Assembly: GCA_037102815.1 (NCBI GenBank)
Contig: BTPP01000006.1
Coordinates: 2,852,001 to 2,916,000, forward strand
DNA from: Neurospora intermedia
Lineage: Eukaryota > Ascomycota > Sordariomycetes > Sordariales > Sordariaceae
Direction of reading: 5' to 3'
DNA: 64,000 nt
Shown: one piece after another, positions 48,236 to 60,568 of the stretch
Layout of the letters: every line of letters begins with the position of its first letter
How positions within the stretch are numbered: position 1 is the first letter of the stretch
The notes under the pieces: generated by a model
Told to the model about the DNA's origin: nothing
The model's input: the letters and a program-made list of their open reading frames with translations, nothing else
Databases searched by the model: none
Made by a program: the position numbers and the translations under genes

Positions 48236-50178
48236 TTCGGGACGTACTTGAGATTCTGGCGTGACGGACATGAAGGAGGTAGAGGCTGTTCTTGGAGGGT
48301 GATGAAGAGTTATCCCTGTGCTAAGCTTTCTGGCACCTCTAGGCTTAGATTTCGAAGGACTATTCCAAAGAATCGATAGACCATACGTTCATGGTTTGTG
48401 TTCACATTGAAAGGCAAGGTTCAGGGGAAGGTTGTTACGAGTGGTCGTTGGTTGGCGACTTGATCGGAGAACTAAATCGGCTTATCTTTTCCTATCTCTT
48501 CGATTTGCTGATGGACGATACCCAATCGACATGCCCTCAGCAACTGGAAATCTCAGCGGATAGATCTAAGAGTAGGAGCATGTGGGAAATCACAAGAACA
48601 AATTTCCCTACGTTATCTTTCTCTCGAGTTCTTGACAACGCCGCTTCTTCTTGATTTCCTATGTAGAGCAAGTAGCATCTTCAACTTACAAATCGGGTTG
48701 ACGAAGCTGAATAACACTCGCCAGGTGATGTTCAGGGGAAAGCGAATGCGAGTGTAGATCTATACCATGTTGACAAAATTCACTGAAGATTGGAACCAAC
48801 AACACGAGGAATATTCTCCGCTCATCGACGACCAGCCCGAGGTTATTTCACTTTGTGTTGCACACAAGTTAACAAGATCCAGATAAGGTTGACCGTTGAG
48901 GTGCAGCACCATGGACGGCAGTTGATGTTTAGGTGGTGATCCACTAACAGCGCGCCAATAGCACGAGGTAAGTGCCCCCTGGTGACCCCCTGTTCCACTA
49001 CTGTAGAGTACGTCATACAGGGCATCCCCACATGCTAGACTGGATCGGGACTGGGTCCGCTATCAGCTTCCATTCGTTCGTTTGTGCCTGGGCCGTGATG
49101 TTTTTTGATGGTTCTCTGTAACCTTCCTCTTTCAACCTACACGGAGGTTGGACCAACGTCCCCCTCTTTTGCGGTGGTGATGATACCCCTCACCTGAAGT
49201 CTCGATTGACCAACTCATTGCTTTCACCTCGGCTCCTCGTCCTCCTCCTCGCCCTCCTCCTCTCGTGCCTTATCGCAACCGAAGCTGCGGGCGGAATATC
49301 TCAACGGCCAGACGCAGTGCCACCCACCCCTCGTCCTCGATCCAGGTTGTGATCCGAAATATACAACCCGCGAATGTTGTACTCGATCTTCTCTGAACTG
49401 CCCTCGTGATGCCCGAGTTGCTTTCGACGTGACAGCACAGAATCTAATCTCGTCAAATCTCCCGCCAGAGGGGGAGTTCTACCAACCATGTTTGCCAGTC
49501 ACGATACACAGCAGTGATTGGCTTCTGAGCATGAACCACATACCGGAATCACATCTCCCTCGGAACATGGATAGCGTTCTACCACTTCGGATGTTGAAGT
49601 AAACAGCGTCGCGTTGCAGCTCGCCAAAAAGACCTATACGTACGGTGGACGAGGGTAAACTTGGCAGAATGCCTGATCTAGATCGAGGATGATACCCCGT
49701 TGGAGTCTTTTCCATGTTCGACAAGGACCGCAAGGACCCTCGATGGACACAGCGAGCACAGAAAAAGCATGGCCAGAACTACAGATCGCTTAGTTGCAAA
49801 TGGAAATGGAAAACACCCGACCCACCATCATGAACAGCAAGCGTGGGAGATCCTCCGATTGGGTTGGGTTGCCGCCTTGCCCTTGATCTTGGCAGTATCG
49901 TTGCTGTCAAGTCAAGTGGGACTTGTACCCACGCTTCGATCTTCCCCCGTATCTATTCGTGCGGGGAGCTTAAATGGTCGGGTGTCTATCCAGGGAGGAT
50001 GAGATGGGGTATAGATACCAAGCCTTTTCCCAGCAAAAGGGATGTTTGGTTTCTCTTGAGCGACGTTGTCCCAAGTCCTCTTCTTCAAGGGTATGTAGGA
50101 ACATGCTCTTCTGAGACATCCTTCTCAAATCAAGACCTCCACTAACACATCCCAGGCACAGGTATCTAGCCTCGCAAG
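48236..50178. other. Intergenic region upstream of the ceramidase gene
   Basis: About 1.9 kb separate the GTPase and ceramidase genes. Small open frames on both strands show no recognised domain. Features seen are a CT-rich stretch near 49,228-49,267 and a probable 5'-leader intron at 50,091-50,155. It likely holds a long ceramidase leader and promoter. No tRNA or other RNA gene was recognised. Confidence 0.5.
50091..50155 (+). other. Probable intron in the 5' leader of the ceramidase gene
   Basis: A GTATGT donor, a CTAAC branch-like sequence and a CCCAG acceptor follow each other with correct spacing (65 nt), just ahead of the ATG at 50,179. The exact consensus match suggests a spliced leader, but no transcript is available. 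Confidence 0.5.
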
Positions 50179-52591
50179 ATGCCTTACTATCAACAAGACG
50201 GCCGCGGCGGCATGACGCCTCCAAGACGTCTCATAACCATCGCCGTCTCCGTGGTTTCCTTCTTCATCCTGACTGCTCTCGCTATCGCCCAGTTTGGCCC
50301 CTCCTCCGAGTTGCACGCTCGGAAGCTTGCTCAGCGCATAGAACATGCCCAGCGCGCAAACCCCCAATCCATACCGCGGGACACTCCTCTCGGTGACAAG
50401 TATCTGATTGGTGTCGGGAAGGCCGACGTCACCGGCCCGGTTGTCGAAGTCGGCTTGGGAGGGTATGCAGACACCAGCCAGGTCGGAAGCGGTTTGCGCC
50501 AGCGGTTGTACTCGCGCACCTTCATTATTGGCGAGACCAAGAACCCCAAGAATCGCGTGGTGTATATTGTGCTTGATACGCAGAGTGGAGACACGGCTGT
50601 TCGCAATGGTATTCTGGATGCGCTGAAGGGGATGGGAGATGAGTACTCAGTTTATGGCCAGTCCAACATTGCGCTTACGGGGACGCACTCCCATTCCGGG
50701 CCAGGTGCGTGGTTTAACTACTTGCTGCCGCAGATCACGTCGTTAGGGTTCAGCAAGCAGAGTTATCAGGCGATTGTGGACGGTGCTGTGTTGTCGATTA
50801 AGAGGGCGCATGAGTCTCTTCAGGAGGTATGGACAAACAGATTATACTTGCTGGAACAGGACTAACCGGAATAGGGCTACCTCGACATCGGCACTACCGA
50901 CATCAACGATGGAAACAATAATCGCAGTCCCTCGGCGTACCTCGCCAACCCCGACTCCGAGCGAGCCCAATACCCATTTAACACCGATAAGACCTTGACC
51001 CTCCTCCGGTTCCGGAGAGCTTCCGATCTGAAGAGTGTCGGTGTTCTTACCTGGTACCCCGTTCACGGCACGTCCGTCTTCCAGAATAACACGCTTGTGA
51101 ACGCTGACAACAAGGGCGTTGCCGCATACCTGTTTGAGCAATCCGTCAAGGGCGACAGTCGTGCTGCTGATGGTTTCATTGCTGGGTTTTCTAACGCGAA
51201 TGTGGGTGATACGACGCCGAATACTCTAGGCGCCTATTGCGATGACGGCACCGGTGCTGCATGTGATTTCGAAAGCAGCACTTGTGCCGATGGCAAGGTG
51301 CAGGCTTGTCATGGAAGGGGACCGCTTTTCCAGAAGCTGGATAAGGGCGTAAGCAGTTGCTACGAGATTGGGAGGAAGCAATATGCTGGTGCTAAGAATG
51401 TTTGGGTAAGTGGTCTTTGTGTTGGTGTGAAGAGCAGTTGCTTACAGATGTTAGACTTCTCTTGACTCAAGCTCGACGCCAGTTGTTGGCTCTACCGTGA
51501 GGTCATTCCACTACTTCCACGATATGCGGTACTACAAGTTCAACCTCGACAATGGCACCGAGGTCCAGACCTGCCCTGCTGCTCTTGGTCACTCCTTCGC
51601 TGCTGGCACCTCGGATGGCCCTGGCGCTTTTGACTTCACCCAGGGCGACTCTGGTGCTCCTAACAACCCGTTCTGGTCCGTCGTGGGCGGTCTCTTAAAA
51701 GCTCCATCCGCTGCGCAGACAGCCTGCCAAAAGCCTAAGCCCATTCTGCTCGACGTCGGCGAGATGGACAACCCTTATGTCTGGACCCCCAACATTGTCG
51801 ACATCCAATCCTTCCGTGTCGGCCAATTCTTCATGATCATCTCCCCTTCTGAAGCCACCACCATGTCCGGCCGTCGCTGGCGTGACGCCGTCAAAGCCGC
51901 CGCCAAGCAACAAAAGCTCACCGGTAGCACCGAGCCCGTTGTTGTCCTCGGTGGTCCCGCCAACACCTACGCCCACTACGTCGCCACCCCCGAGGAGTAT
52001 GCTATCCAGCGCTATGAAGGCGCTAGCACGCTCTTTGGGCAATACGAACTGCCGGCGTACATCAACCTCACCCTCTCCGCGCTCACTTACCTCTCCCCCA
52101 GTTCCACCAGCTCGCCACCCCCAGGCCTTAGCCCGCCTGACAACAGGGACAGCTCCCTATCCTTCATCACAGGAGTTGTCTACGACGGCGCGCCCTCCTC
52201 CAAACCATTCGGGACGTGCATCACGCAACCGTCATCTTCGTACACACGCGGCAGCGTAGTCACAGCTGTCTTCCAAGGCGCCAACCCGCGCAATAACCTG
52301 CGACTGGAAGGCACCTACGCAGCGGTCGAGAAGCTGGGAGCAGATGGAAAGACGTGGACACAAGTGCGGAGTGATGAAGATTGGAACCTGACGTACGAAT
52401 GGAAGAGGACGAATGGACTGTTGGGACATAGTGAAGTGACGATCAGATGGGAGACCAGGACGGAAAGTAACGGCGAGGGAGATGATCCGACGGGGACGTA
52501 TAGGATTAGGTATTATGGGGATGCGAAGGCTGCTGTTAGTGGGAAGGTTACGGAGTTTCAAGGGGTTAGTAGGGAGTTTAAGTTGACGTAG
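50179..52591 (+). CDS. Neutral ceramidase, three exons
   Basis: Model: join(50179-50826, 50875-51405, 51455-52591), 771 aa, introns 48 and 49 nt, phases agree. The enzyme hydrolyses ceramide to sphingosine and a fatty acid. A hydrophobic segment at about residues 20-42 suggests a signal anchor, so the catalytic part would be outside the cell or in the secretory lumen. Family motifs include GKADVTGP near the start of the mature domain, THSHSGPGAWFNY with zinc-ligand His residues, YPVHGTSVF, and NVGDTTPNTLGAYC in the catalytic loop. In bacterial and animal enzymes the loop reads NxGDxSPN with a nucleophilic Ser; here both residues after GD are Thr (ACG ACG). An Ig-like C-terminal domain follows. 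The second intron acceptor is placed at TTAG/ACT (51,453-51,454) because the nearby CAAG acceptor would break the frame. The gene lies 1.2 kb upstream of nitrite reductase, same strand. Confidence 0.9.
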
Positions 52592-52980
52592 GACATGAAG
52601 CGGTGGCCTGTGGGGTGAATGGGGTGGTAGTGTAAATGGGATGATAATGAGCAATGATGATGATGGGATGAACGCATGGTTTTGGTATAGAAACCAGGTA
52701 CGTACATACGACCGAGCCATGGAAAACATTCGGAAAGTCCAGACCAACCCAGTACTGGAAGAAAAGAAACCGAGATCCCGACGACACGCTAACATGTACA
52801 ACATTCCCCGGAGAAAGACGAACAAGCTTCTCCAAAAACAACACTTCCGCGGTCCGTAGGTTTTACTTTAAGAATCACCCCACGTTTCTTCCCCCTCCCC
52901 CTGATGCGGGCGACGAGTGCTTATCTCTCTTGGTACTTTAGTCCGATTCCCATGTGCACAGGTACTTATGCTGTGGTATC

Positions 52981-52988
52981 TCCGCGGA
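52981..52988. promoter_or_regulatory. NIT4-type binding site TCCGCGGA
   Basis: The octamer is a perfect palindrome and matches the known NIT4 recognition sequence. It lies about 800 bp upstream of the nitrite reductase start codon. A TATC (GATA) core abuts it. Confidence 0.7.
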
Positions 52989-53597
52989 GCCTCAATTGAT
53001 TACTTGTGTGAGGAATTGAACGCCTCTGATTGGTCAGATAAGGATAACCGCTATCACTAGGTTACTCTACCAAGCAATTAAGTACCTCTAGTGAACAGCA
53101 ATCTCCTTATCAAAGATCGCCTCCCCGAAACCCTACACTAGGTACTTATGCGACAAACCACGGAATTCCAGGCGCCAGGTTGTCTGCCGTGGAGATGTCA
53201 TTCTCCGGTGTTGGTTTCCCCTTGGCGACTTTACATAAGTGAGATACTGTACTGAATGGTAGCTGCGGGTAGCGCGTAGCGGGCACTTTTTACATGTTAT
53301 GTTATGACTCGGTGGCGTCCTACCTACCTACCAAGAACCGCCGCTTTCCTTATCGTATGTTTTTATCGCCTGGCGTTAGAAAGCGTTTGAACATTGTCGG
53401 AGATGTTCGTTTTTTTGCGGTTCTATCGAAGTTGGTCTATCGATGAGATTCAGGCTGTTTTGTTTGTCATGTATCAGACTGCTGGAAATCAATTGGGGTG
53501 TAGGGTAGGGTAGGTATGGATTTTGAAGGCGTCGATTCATAAAACTGAATGATAGCCACAAACATGGACGAAGGAGTGTAGTCTGTTCCTGTCGTCT

Positions 53598-53623
53598 TAT
53601 CCTTTTCTTCAAGATTATCTATC
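53598..53623. promoter_or_regulatory. Cluster of three GATA-factor sites
   Basis: Three TATC cores occur within 26 bp, the last two in the run TATCTATC. NIT2-type regulators prefer at least two closely spaced GATA cores, so this is a plausible proximal control element of nitrite reductase. Confidence 0.6.
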
Positions 53624-53789
53624 GAGTTCATTTCATACCTTCAGTCGGAGGCTGTTGACTTTGGTTTGTTTGTTCACAAACTCCATGTCGATTCAACATT
53701 CGGAGTCGATCCTTTGAACTTGTTCTTCCTTATACCATACTATACGATACCCCTTTCCATCACACCATCCCTTCTATCAATAGCCAGCA

Positions 53790-56700
53790 ATGGCAAACAC
53801 ATCAACGGATATGGCTTCAAGCCCAAGTACAAGCCCAAGCCCAGAATCAACTACTCCGAGAAAGAGGATTGTTGTCGTGGGGTTGGGCATGGTTGGTATT
53901 GCTTTTATGTGAGTTCTCCCTCAGCTTAACTCAACTCTTACCTCCTGTGTCAGAAGCATGGTGGAATTCTCAAAGAAAAGGACACAAACTGACATGATGG
54001 ATTGTAATACACAGCGAAAAACTCATCAAACTCGATACTCAGCGGCAATACGAAATCGTCGTCGTCGGCGAAGAACCACATGTAGCCTACAACCGCGTCG
54101 GCTTGACTTCCTTCTTTAGTCATCGCGAAGTTGAGCAGTTGTATCTGAATCCTTTGGAATGGGTACGTCCCCCTCCCCCCCTCCTCCTCCTCTCTTTCCC
54201 TCCTCTTTTTCTTCTGTCTTTTTCCCTTTCCCTTTCAACCACCCGAAACAAAAAGCTAACTCTCAACAGTACAAACAACACCTCCAAACCTCCTCCCTAA
54301 CGCACCACCTCTCCACCACCGCCCTCTCCCTCTCGCCCGACACCAAATCCCTCATCATCTCCCCACCCCCCTCCACACCTTCTCTGACCACCCTCCCCTA
54401 CGACCACCTCATCCTCGCCACCGGCTCTCGCGCCCTCTTGCCCACTTCCACACCAGGCCACGATGCATCCGGCGTTTTCGTCTACCGCAACATCGCCGAC
54501 TTGCAGTCCCTGATAACATGGTCATCCAACACTCAGATAAAGGGGTCAACAGGCGTGGTAGTCGGCGGCGGACTCCTGGGGTTAGAAGCAGCCAAGGCAT
54601 TGATGGATCTGCAAGTATTCGGACGGGTGGTGGTGATCGAAAGAAACGGGTGGGTTCTGTCGAGGCAAGTCGACGGGGAGGCCGGGGCGTTGGTGTTGGA
54701 GGGGGTAAGGGGGTTGGGGGTGGAAGTTCTCACGAAAAAGAGGGTCAAGGAGGTTGAGTGTGAGGAATCGAAAGACGAAGGAAAAGAGAAAAAGAAAGTA
54801 AAGGGGATACGCTTCGAAGACGGGGAATTCCTAGCTTGCTCGACCATCTGCTTTGCCATCGGGATCCAAGCCAGGGACGAACTGGCGCGCGAAGCGGGGA
54901 TTACGTGCGCCGAGCGCGGGGGAGGAGGCATAGTGGTGGATGACTCCCTCCAGACCAGCGCGCCGGACGTTTACGCCATTGGCGAGTGCGCCAGCTGGAA
55001 AGGCCAGACGTTCGGGCTGATTGGCCCCGGCGTGGAGATGGCGGACGTGTTGGCGTTCAACTTTACACAAGCGCATTTACATACGCCGCGCGTGTTCAAG
55101 CGGCCGGACCTCAGCACCAAGCTCAAGTTGCTGGGTGTGGAAGTGGCCAGCTTCGGCGACTTCTTTGCCGACCGCGATGGGCCGAAGGAGTTACCGCCCA
55201 AACTGAAAAGGGAGCTGAAGAAGAGCGGCGGCAAAGCGGAGGTGAAGGCACTCACCTACAAAGACCCCTTCCTCTCCGTTTACAAAAAGTACATCTTTAC
55301 TTCGGACGGGAAGTACCTGCTGGGAGGCATGATGATCGGCGACACATCCGATTACGTCCGTCTCGTCCCGCTCGTCAAGACCCACAAAGAGCTGGACATC
55401 CCTCCATCGCAACTCATCCTCGGCGCGAAGAAGTCTGGTGACGACGGAGACGACGACCTCCCAGACGACACGCAAATCTGCTCCTGCCACAACGTCACCA
55501 AAGCCGACCTCGTCGCCCCTCTCAAAGCCGGGGAATGCACCTCCCTAGGCGACCTCAAGTCCTGCACCAAAGCCGGCACGGGGTGCGGCGGGTGCATGCC
55601 GCTAGTGACGTCCATCTTCAACCGCACCATGGCGTCGCTGGGGACCGAAGTGAAAAATAACCTCTGTCCGCACTTCCCGGAGTACTCGCGCGCAGACTTG
55701 TACAACATCATCTCCGTCAAGCGACTGCGTACTCTGCCGGACGTGATGCGCGAAGCCGGCGCGGATGCGGATAGCTTGGGGTGCGAAGCGTGCAAGCCAG
55801 CCATTGCTTCCATCTTTGCGTCGCTGTGGAATGATCATGTGATGAGTCCTGCGCATCATGGTCTGCAGGATACGAATGATCGGTTTATGGGGAACATCCA
55901 GCGCAACGGAACCTTTTCCGTTGTTCCGCGCGTTGCTGCGGGAGAGATTACGCCCGAGAAGTTGATTGTCATTGGTGAGGTGGCCAAGGAGTATAACCTC
56001 TATACCAAAATCACTGGCGGGCAGAGAATTGATATGTTTGGTGCGAAGAAGCAGGATTTGTTGAACATCTGGAAGAAGTTGGTGGATGCGGGCATGGAGA
56101 GCGGGCATGCGTACGCGAAGAGCTTGCGGACGGTCAAGAGCTGTGTCGGGACGACATGGTGTAGGTATGGAGTGGGCGATAGCGTGGGGATGGCGGTTCG
56201 GTTGGAAGAGAGGTATAAGGGGTTGAGGGGGCCGCATAAGATCAAGGGAGGAGTGTCGGGGTGTACGAGAGAATGTGCGGAGGCGGGAAACAAGGAGTGA
56301 GTGTCCCCCTTGTGATGTTTCTTTTAGTCGATCGATGAAGTGCTAACAGACAACAAACAGCTTCGGTCTCATAGCCACCGAAAAAGGGTTCAACATCCTC
56401 ATCTGCGGCAACGGCGGCACCACGCCCAAGCACTCTGTTCTCCTCGCCAAAGACGTCCCACCCACCAACGTCATCCCCATCATTGACCGGTTCCTTATGT
56501 TCTACATCCGCACCGCCGACAAGCTCCAACGTACCGCTCGCTGGCTCGAAGCCCTTCCCGGTGGCATCGACTACCTGAAGGAAGTCATCCTCGAAGACCG
56601 CCTCGGTATCTGCGCCTCACTCGAAGCCCAGATGCAAGAGCTGGTAGATAGCTACTTTGACGAGTGGGCCGAAGCACTCAACAACCCAGCGATGCAAGAG

Positions 56701-57588
56701 CGGTTCAAGCAGTTCGCCAACACCGACGAGGGCCAACCGCCCATGGAAGTCGAAATCGACCGCGGGCAAGAAAGACCCGTGATGTGGCCCCGCGAGGACG
56801 AAGGCGGTTCAGCCAAGGCGGACTTCAAGGGCTTGCGAGACAAGTGGTCATCAACCACCTGGCAACCCGTTCTCGAAGCATCCTACTTCCAGGGCGCAGA
56901 CGACCTCCCCAACGGGATTTCCGCCAGCATCAAGCGTGGCGACACGCAGCTGGCCGTCTGGCGCATCAAGGGGAAGTACTACGCCTCTCAGCAGATGTGT
57001 CCTCACAAGCGCACCTTTGCTTTGTCTGACGGCTTCGTCGGCACCGATCCGTCGTCATCTTCTTGTTCTTCTACCGCCCTGCCGCCATCACCACCTAGTA
57101 CTCCTCCCCGGTCTTCATCCCCCGTGACATCCCCACCTCAGTCTCCCACTTCCTCTGCCACACCGGCAACCACAACCTCCTCCTCTTGCACCACCAACCC
57201 TGCCGGCCCTTCGAGCCCTTGGATTTCATGCCCCTTCCACAAGCGAAACTTCTCGCTCACGTCGGGGTCATGCAAGAACGACAACGAGCTCTCTATTGCC
57301 ACATTTGATGTGGAAGAAAGAGACGACGGGATGGTGTATATCAAGCTGCCGCCTGTTGATGAGTTAGATAGGGAATTGGGGACAAAGAAGTGGATGGTGA
57401 AAAAAGGCGAGGCCGGCGAAGGCCAATTTAAAGAGTTGGATGAGTTGAACAAGAGTAAAGGGATAGAGGGGAAGAAGGGGAGGAGGGGGAGGAAGCCGGG
57501 TGCTAGTGAGGCTGGGAAGGAGGTTGGCAAGAAGTTGGTTGAGGCTGTTGGGGGAGGGGGCTGTGGTGGGCCTGGGTTGGAGTGGTGA
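53790..57588 (+). CDS. nit-6: Assimilatory nitrite reductase [NAD(P)H], four exons
   Basis: Model: join(53790-53908, 54015-54162, 54270-56296, 56361-57588), 1173 aa, close to the length known for Neurospora nit-6. It reduces nitrite to ammonium in the cytosol. Domains in order: FAD/NAD(P)-binding disulfide-oxidoreductase fold (about 26-440, starting [11 protein letters not shown]); a BFD-like [2Fe-2S] region (CSCHN near 495 and [11 protein letters not shown] near 525); a siroheme/[4Fe-4S] region with CVGTTWC near 714 and [15 protein letters not shown] near 751; and a C-terminal Rieske domain with CPH near 978 and CPFH near 1055. The third junction creates the Asp of NKDFG, which confirms that intron. 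A Ser/Pro/Thr-rich insertion of roughly 55 residues lies between the two halves of the Rieske cluster. The start ATG gives a short Ser/Thr/Pro-rich leader. Upstream sites fit control by NIT2 and NIT4. Confidence 0.95.
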
Positions 57589-60365
57589 TAACCCTGAGGT
57601 GGCTTCTTTGATGTTTTTGGTCAATGGTTGTATATCATGGTGGTTAGGGCGGGGAGTCTAGGTGTTATGATGCTTGGTACTTGAGGATAACCAGATATAG
57701 ATGTTGTTTGGATAGAATCTGAAGCGTTTCCATTAGGTGTCCGTCTGGAGCTGATCGTACACTTTTAATCTGCTTCAGTCCTTATGTCTTGAACACTCAT
57801 CTGTAGTCTGACACTGGTTGGTTATGTTCGCTGTTAACGCAATCTGAAGGTAGCTCAAATCAGTTATGCCATGTTTCCACGTAGAGTATCGTCATATCCT
57901 CGGAGTTTTATTCGTGATGCTTGCTCCAAGTGAAGTCCCTCAGCTCTGTGGTTGGGATAGGACGGACTTGAAGGCGAGGGAATTTCCCCGGGTCCGCGTG
58001 ACCATCACGACTGTTTTCTACTTCCCCCTCAATATGCCCAATATCACCCAAGTAAACGAAAGACTCCTAGACATTTGTGAAGCAGTCAGCATACGTAGTG
58101 GACGTACAATTCACCCTGATACCTCTCGCCAGGCTTTTCGCAAACCATTTTCTTCCTCCCTTTTGTCTTCCCTTGTCAGACTTCCTCCTTGCTTCCTTTT
58201 CTTCGTTTCTCATGAAATCCTTTTGTTCTGCCTTATCCTTTGCCCACCACTTCGTTGCACGAGATTATCGCATGCCTTGTCATACATCCATGTCCCAAAC
58301 GGAGCGCTACATGTTGACAATGCTCAACAATCCTGACAAGTGACCAAGGGTGCCAACATTCCCCCTCCCAACTCCCCTAAGTATTTCCTATCCCGAGTTT
58401 GGTGCTGAAAATGCCTGATGCGGAGCGAGTTGGTGGTGTGAGCGCTTCCAGATCAGGAAGTCGTGGGGTGGTATCAGTGGCTTGAAGCCGCGCGATAGCT
58501 CGGGTCGGGTTCGTTGGGGGAGGTCTTCCGACTTCCGACTTCCGACGGGAACGGGTGGCTGTTTCTCGGGATGCTTGATAAAATGGTCAGCAGCGAGCCC
58601 TCTCGTCGTCATGATGCAGGGCAGATGGAGTCAAGCAGACACCAGGTACGGTTCAACCCCCCCCCCTCTCTCTCTCTCTCTCTCTTTTTCCATTGCTGTG
58701 ACCCGGCAGGCTCGTGTTCGCCAGCGACGTTGACGCCTCGTTCGGGTAATTTTGTTGTAAGGACGAAATATCGAGTTCAGATGGTGAAGCTGGGGCGACA
58801 CTGCGTAGGTAGGTACCGTCAACATGCCAAATCTTTAGTTCACGGCGTGGTAGAATGCAAGTTGAGTTGTTGAGAAGAGAAAAAACAGTGGCGGCTACAG
58901 GTCCTGTGACGACAGTCGCCTGCCTGCCTGCATGCCTGATGTTCACGTACATACCCACACGTTGGGGGGTCTACGTCTCTCCGATTTGCGGCTTCGTTAG
59001 GTGCAGCTGCTGGCCGTTCCTTCCATTCCATCCCATCCCATCCCATCCAGAAGGCACGCCTACCTAGGTGATATGATACCTCTAGCGACACTCATAAGCC
59101 CCCGTCTGGTACTTGCCCTCCTCCACTTCTATCGCCGCTCAATGACCATCTCAGAGGTCCGGCAAGGCGGTCAGTTTACCAATCGTCATGTCACAAATTC
59201 TTGTAGACTCACTCGTCGTACGAGGACAGCGGCTTGATGTCATCACAGGAATTGTTTAGATCTTCATTTCCCAAAAATCTGTCTTGGACCTAGGTGGGTG
59301 CGTTCTATCCCCCAAACAGCGTCAGTATCAGACATACCCAATCCCGATGGTGTTGTTGATCTCGCCTATTCATGGCGACCTACACACCCTCTTCCTCACA
59401 TGACCACCACCACCACCACCACCACACGCACCAGGCACGCTTCTTTTTTTTTGACAGCTGTTCGTGACGCCGAGCGCCACATCGCGGGTGATATCATCAG
59501 TGCAGGTAGTAAGAGAGAATGTGGCTTGCAGATTTCACCCTACTTCGGGAGAAATCTCGTGATTTGTACCGGAAAGGGGATTGTGAATGGAAGGGAGACT
59601 GATGCAAAATACCTACCTGCTCAATCTTGATGTCCAGATCAATATAGTGATATGCTGCTGAGTGATACTACACAGAAACGGCAACGAGGTGTTGGATACA
59701 GAAGATTACGAGGAATTGAGAGGTTTCGTTGTTTGATATCAAGTTATTACTGACTCGAGTGTCTACTACAGAATGACCCAACGGTACGTATACCGCGTAC
59801 GGCACTCGATGCGATGGAATGGGTGCTCAACAGCCTCCAGATTGAAACCTGACTTGGACGGGCACAATAAGTCATCTATTTTCACTGCAAAATTGTCTAA
59901 TACCCACAAAACCAACTTGATTACTTTTTGCTATCAAGCTTTCATCCACCTTAACTGACCGTGGATAGTTTCCGGTCCTTAGGTATCCCCCGTCCGGCCG
60001 GATCGGATCGGATCAGGCAGGTTCCACTTACCTATTCCCTAATTCTCAACAGGTCAGACGCCGGTCTAGGGCATAACATCACGGAGTCACGGGACCAGGA
60101 ACTCAATATCAGACCTCACAGAATTATGGAGGTATAAACATCTTTGTCACGTCCCCAAGTACGTAATCGCCGAATTCCAACACTACTACCCTCACGACTC
60201 CTCCAACAACGACTTGTGTATCCAGACCCAAACCTAAACCCATGCTCCCTCCGTTTATAGTTACCTTGTCAACCATGGAACCCACGGTTCATCTCAGGAC
60301 TCAGTTCCACTCGGTCTTGAACAAATCAGCTTGCAAACCGTATCCCCGGAAGACCCAGTAATGAA

Positions 60366-60568
60366 ATGACGAGGGACATGGAGCCAGGCCTCAAGCACCC
60401 AGATCTAGGCACGACTCTAAAGCAAGTCCTGGTCGACATCCCTGACTGCCTGCCATTCGGTATTGGCACTCTAGAGGTAAGTTACCGACGCCGGTAACCC
60501 TAACCGTCTCCCTTTTATCCGGCCCCATTTAGCCTAAGCGCGACGGAAAGGCAATGCCTGATCGTTAA
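60366..60568 (+). other. Possible small spliced reading frame (48 aa)
   Basis: An ATG at 60,366 opens 37 codons that end exactly at a GTAAGT donor (60,477). A CTAAC branch-like sequence and TTTAG acceptor (60,532) give a 56-nt intron, and the frame continues 11 codons to TAA at 60,568. The intron signals are good, but a 48-aa product with no recognised domain could be chance or part of a non-coding RNA. Confidence 0.2.

Larger units (their letters stand above)
52592..53789 (+). promoter_or_regulatory. Nitrite reductase upstream region with NIT4-like and GATA sites
   Basis: This 1.2-kb region separates ceramidase from nitrite reductase. It contains a perfect TCCGCGGA palindrome (52,981-52,988), the consensus of the nitrate-specific Zn2Cys6 activator NIT4, directly preceded by TATC. 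It also has two GATA clusters of the kind bound by NIT2: a CCAAT-like ATTGG followed by AGATAAGGATAA (53,036-53,047), and three TATC cores at 53,598-53,623, about 170-190 bp before the start codon. This arrangement fits nitrate induction combined with nitrogen-catabolite control. Confidence 0.75.

Noticed and set aside
52704-52745. Possible dispersed 5S rRNA gene
   Set aside because: ACATACGACC matches the start of fungal 5S rRNA, but the following sequence does not continue the match.
57866-58336. 156-codon plus-strand open frame
   Set aside because: No domain, no clean start context and no splice signals; the composition is that of non-coding sequence.
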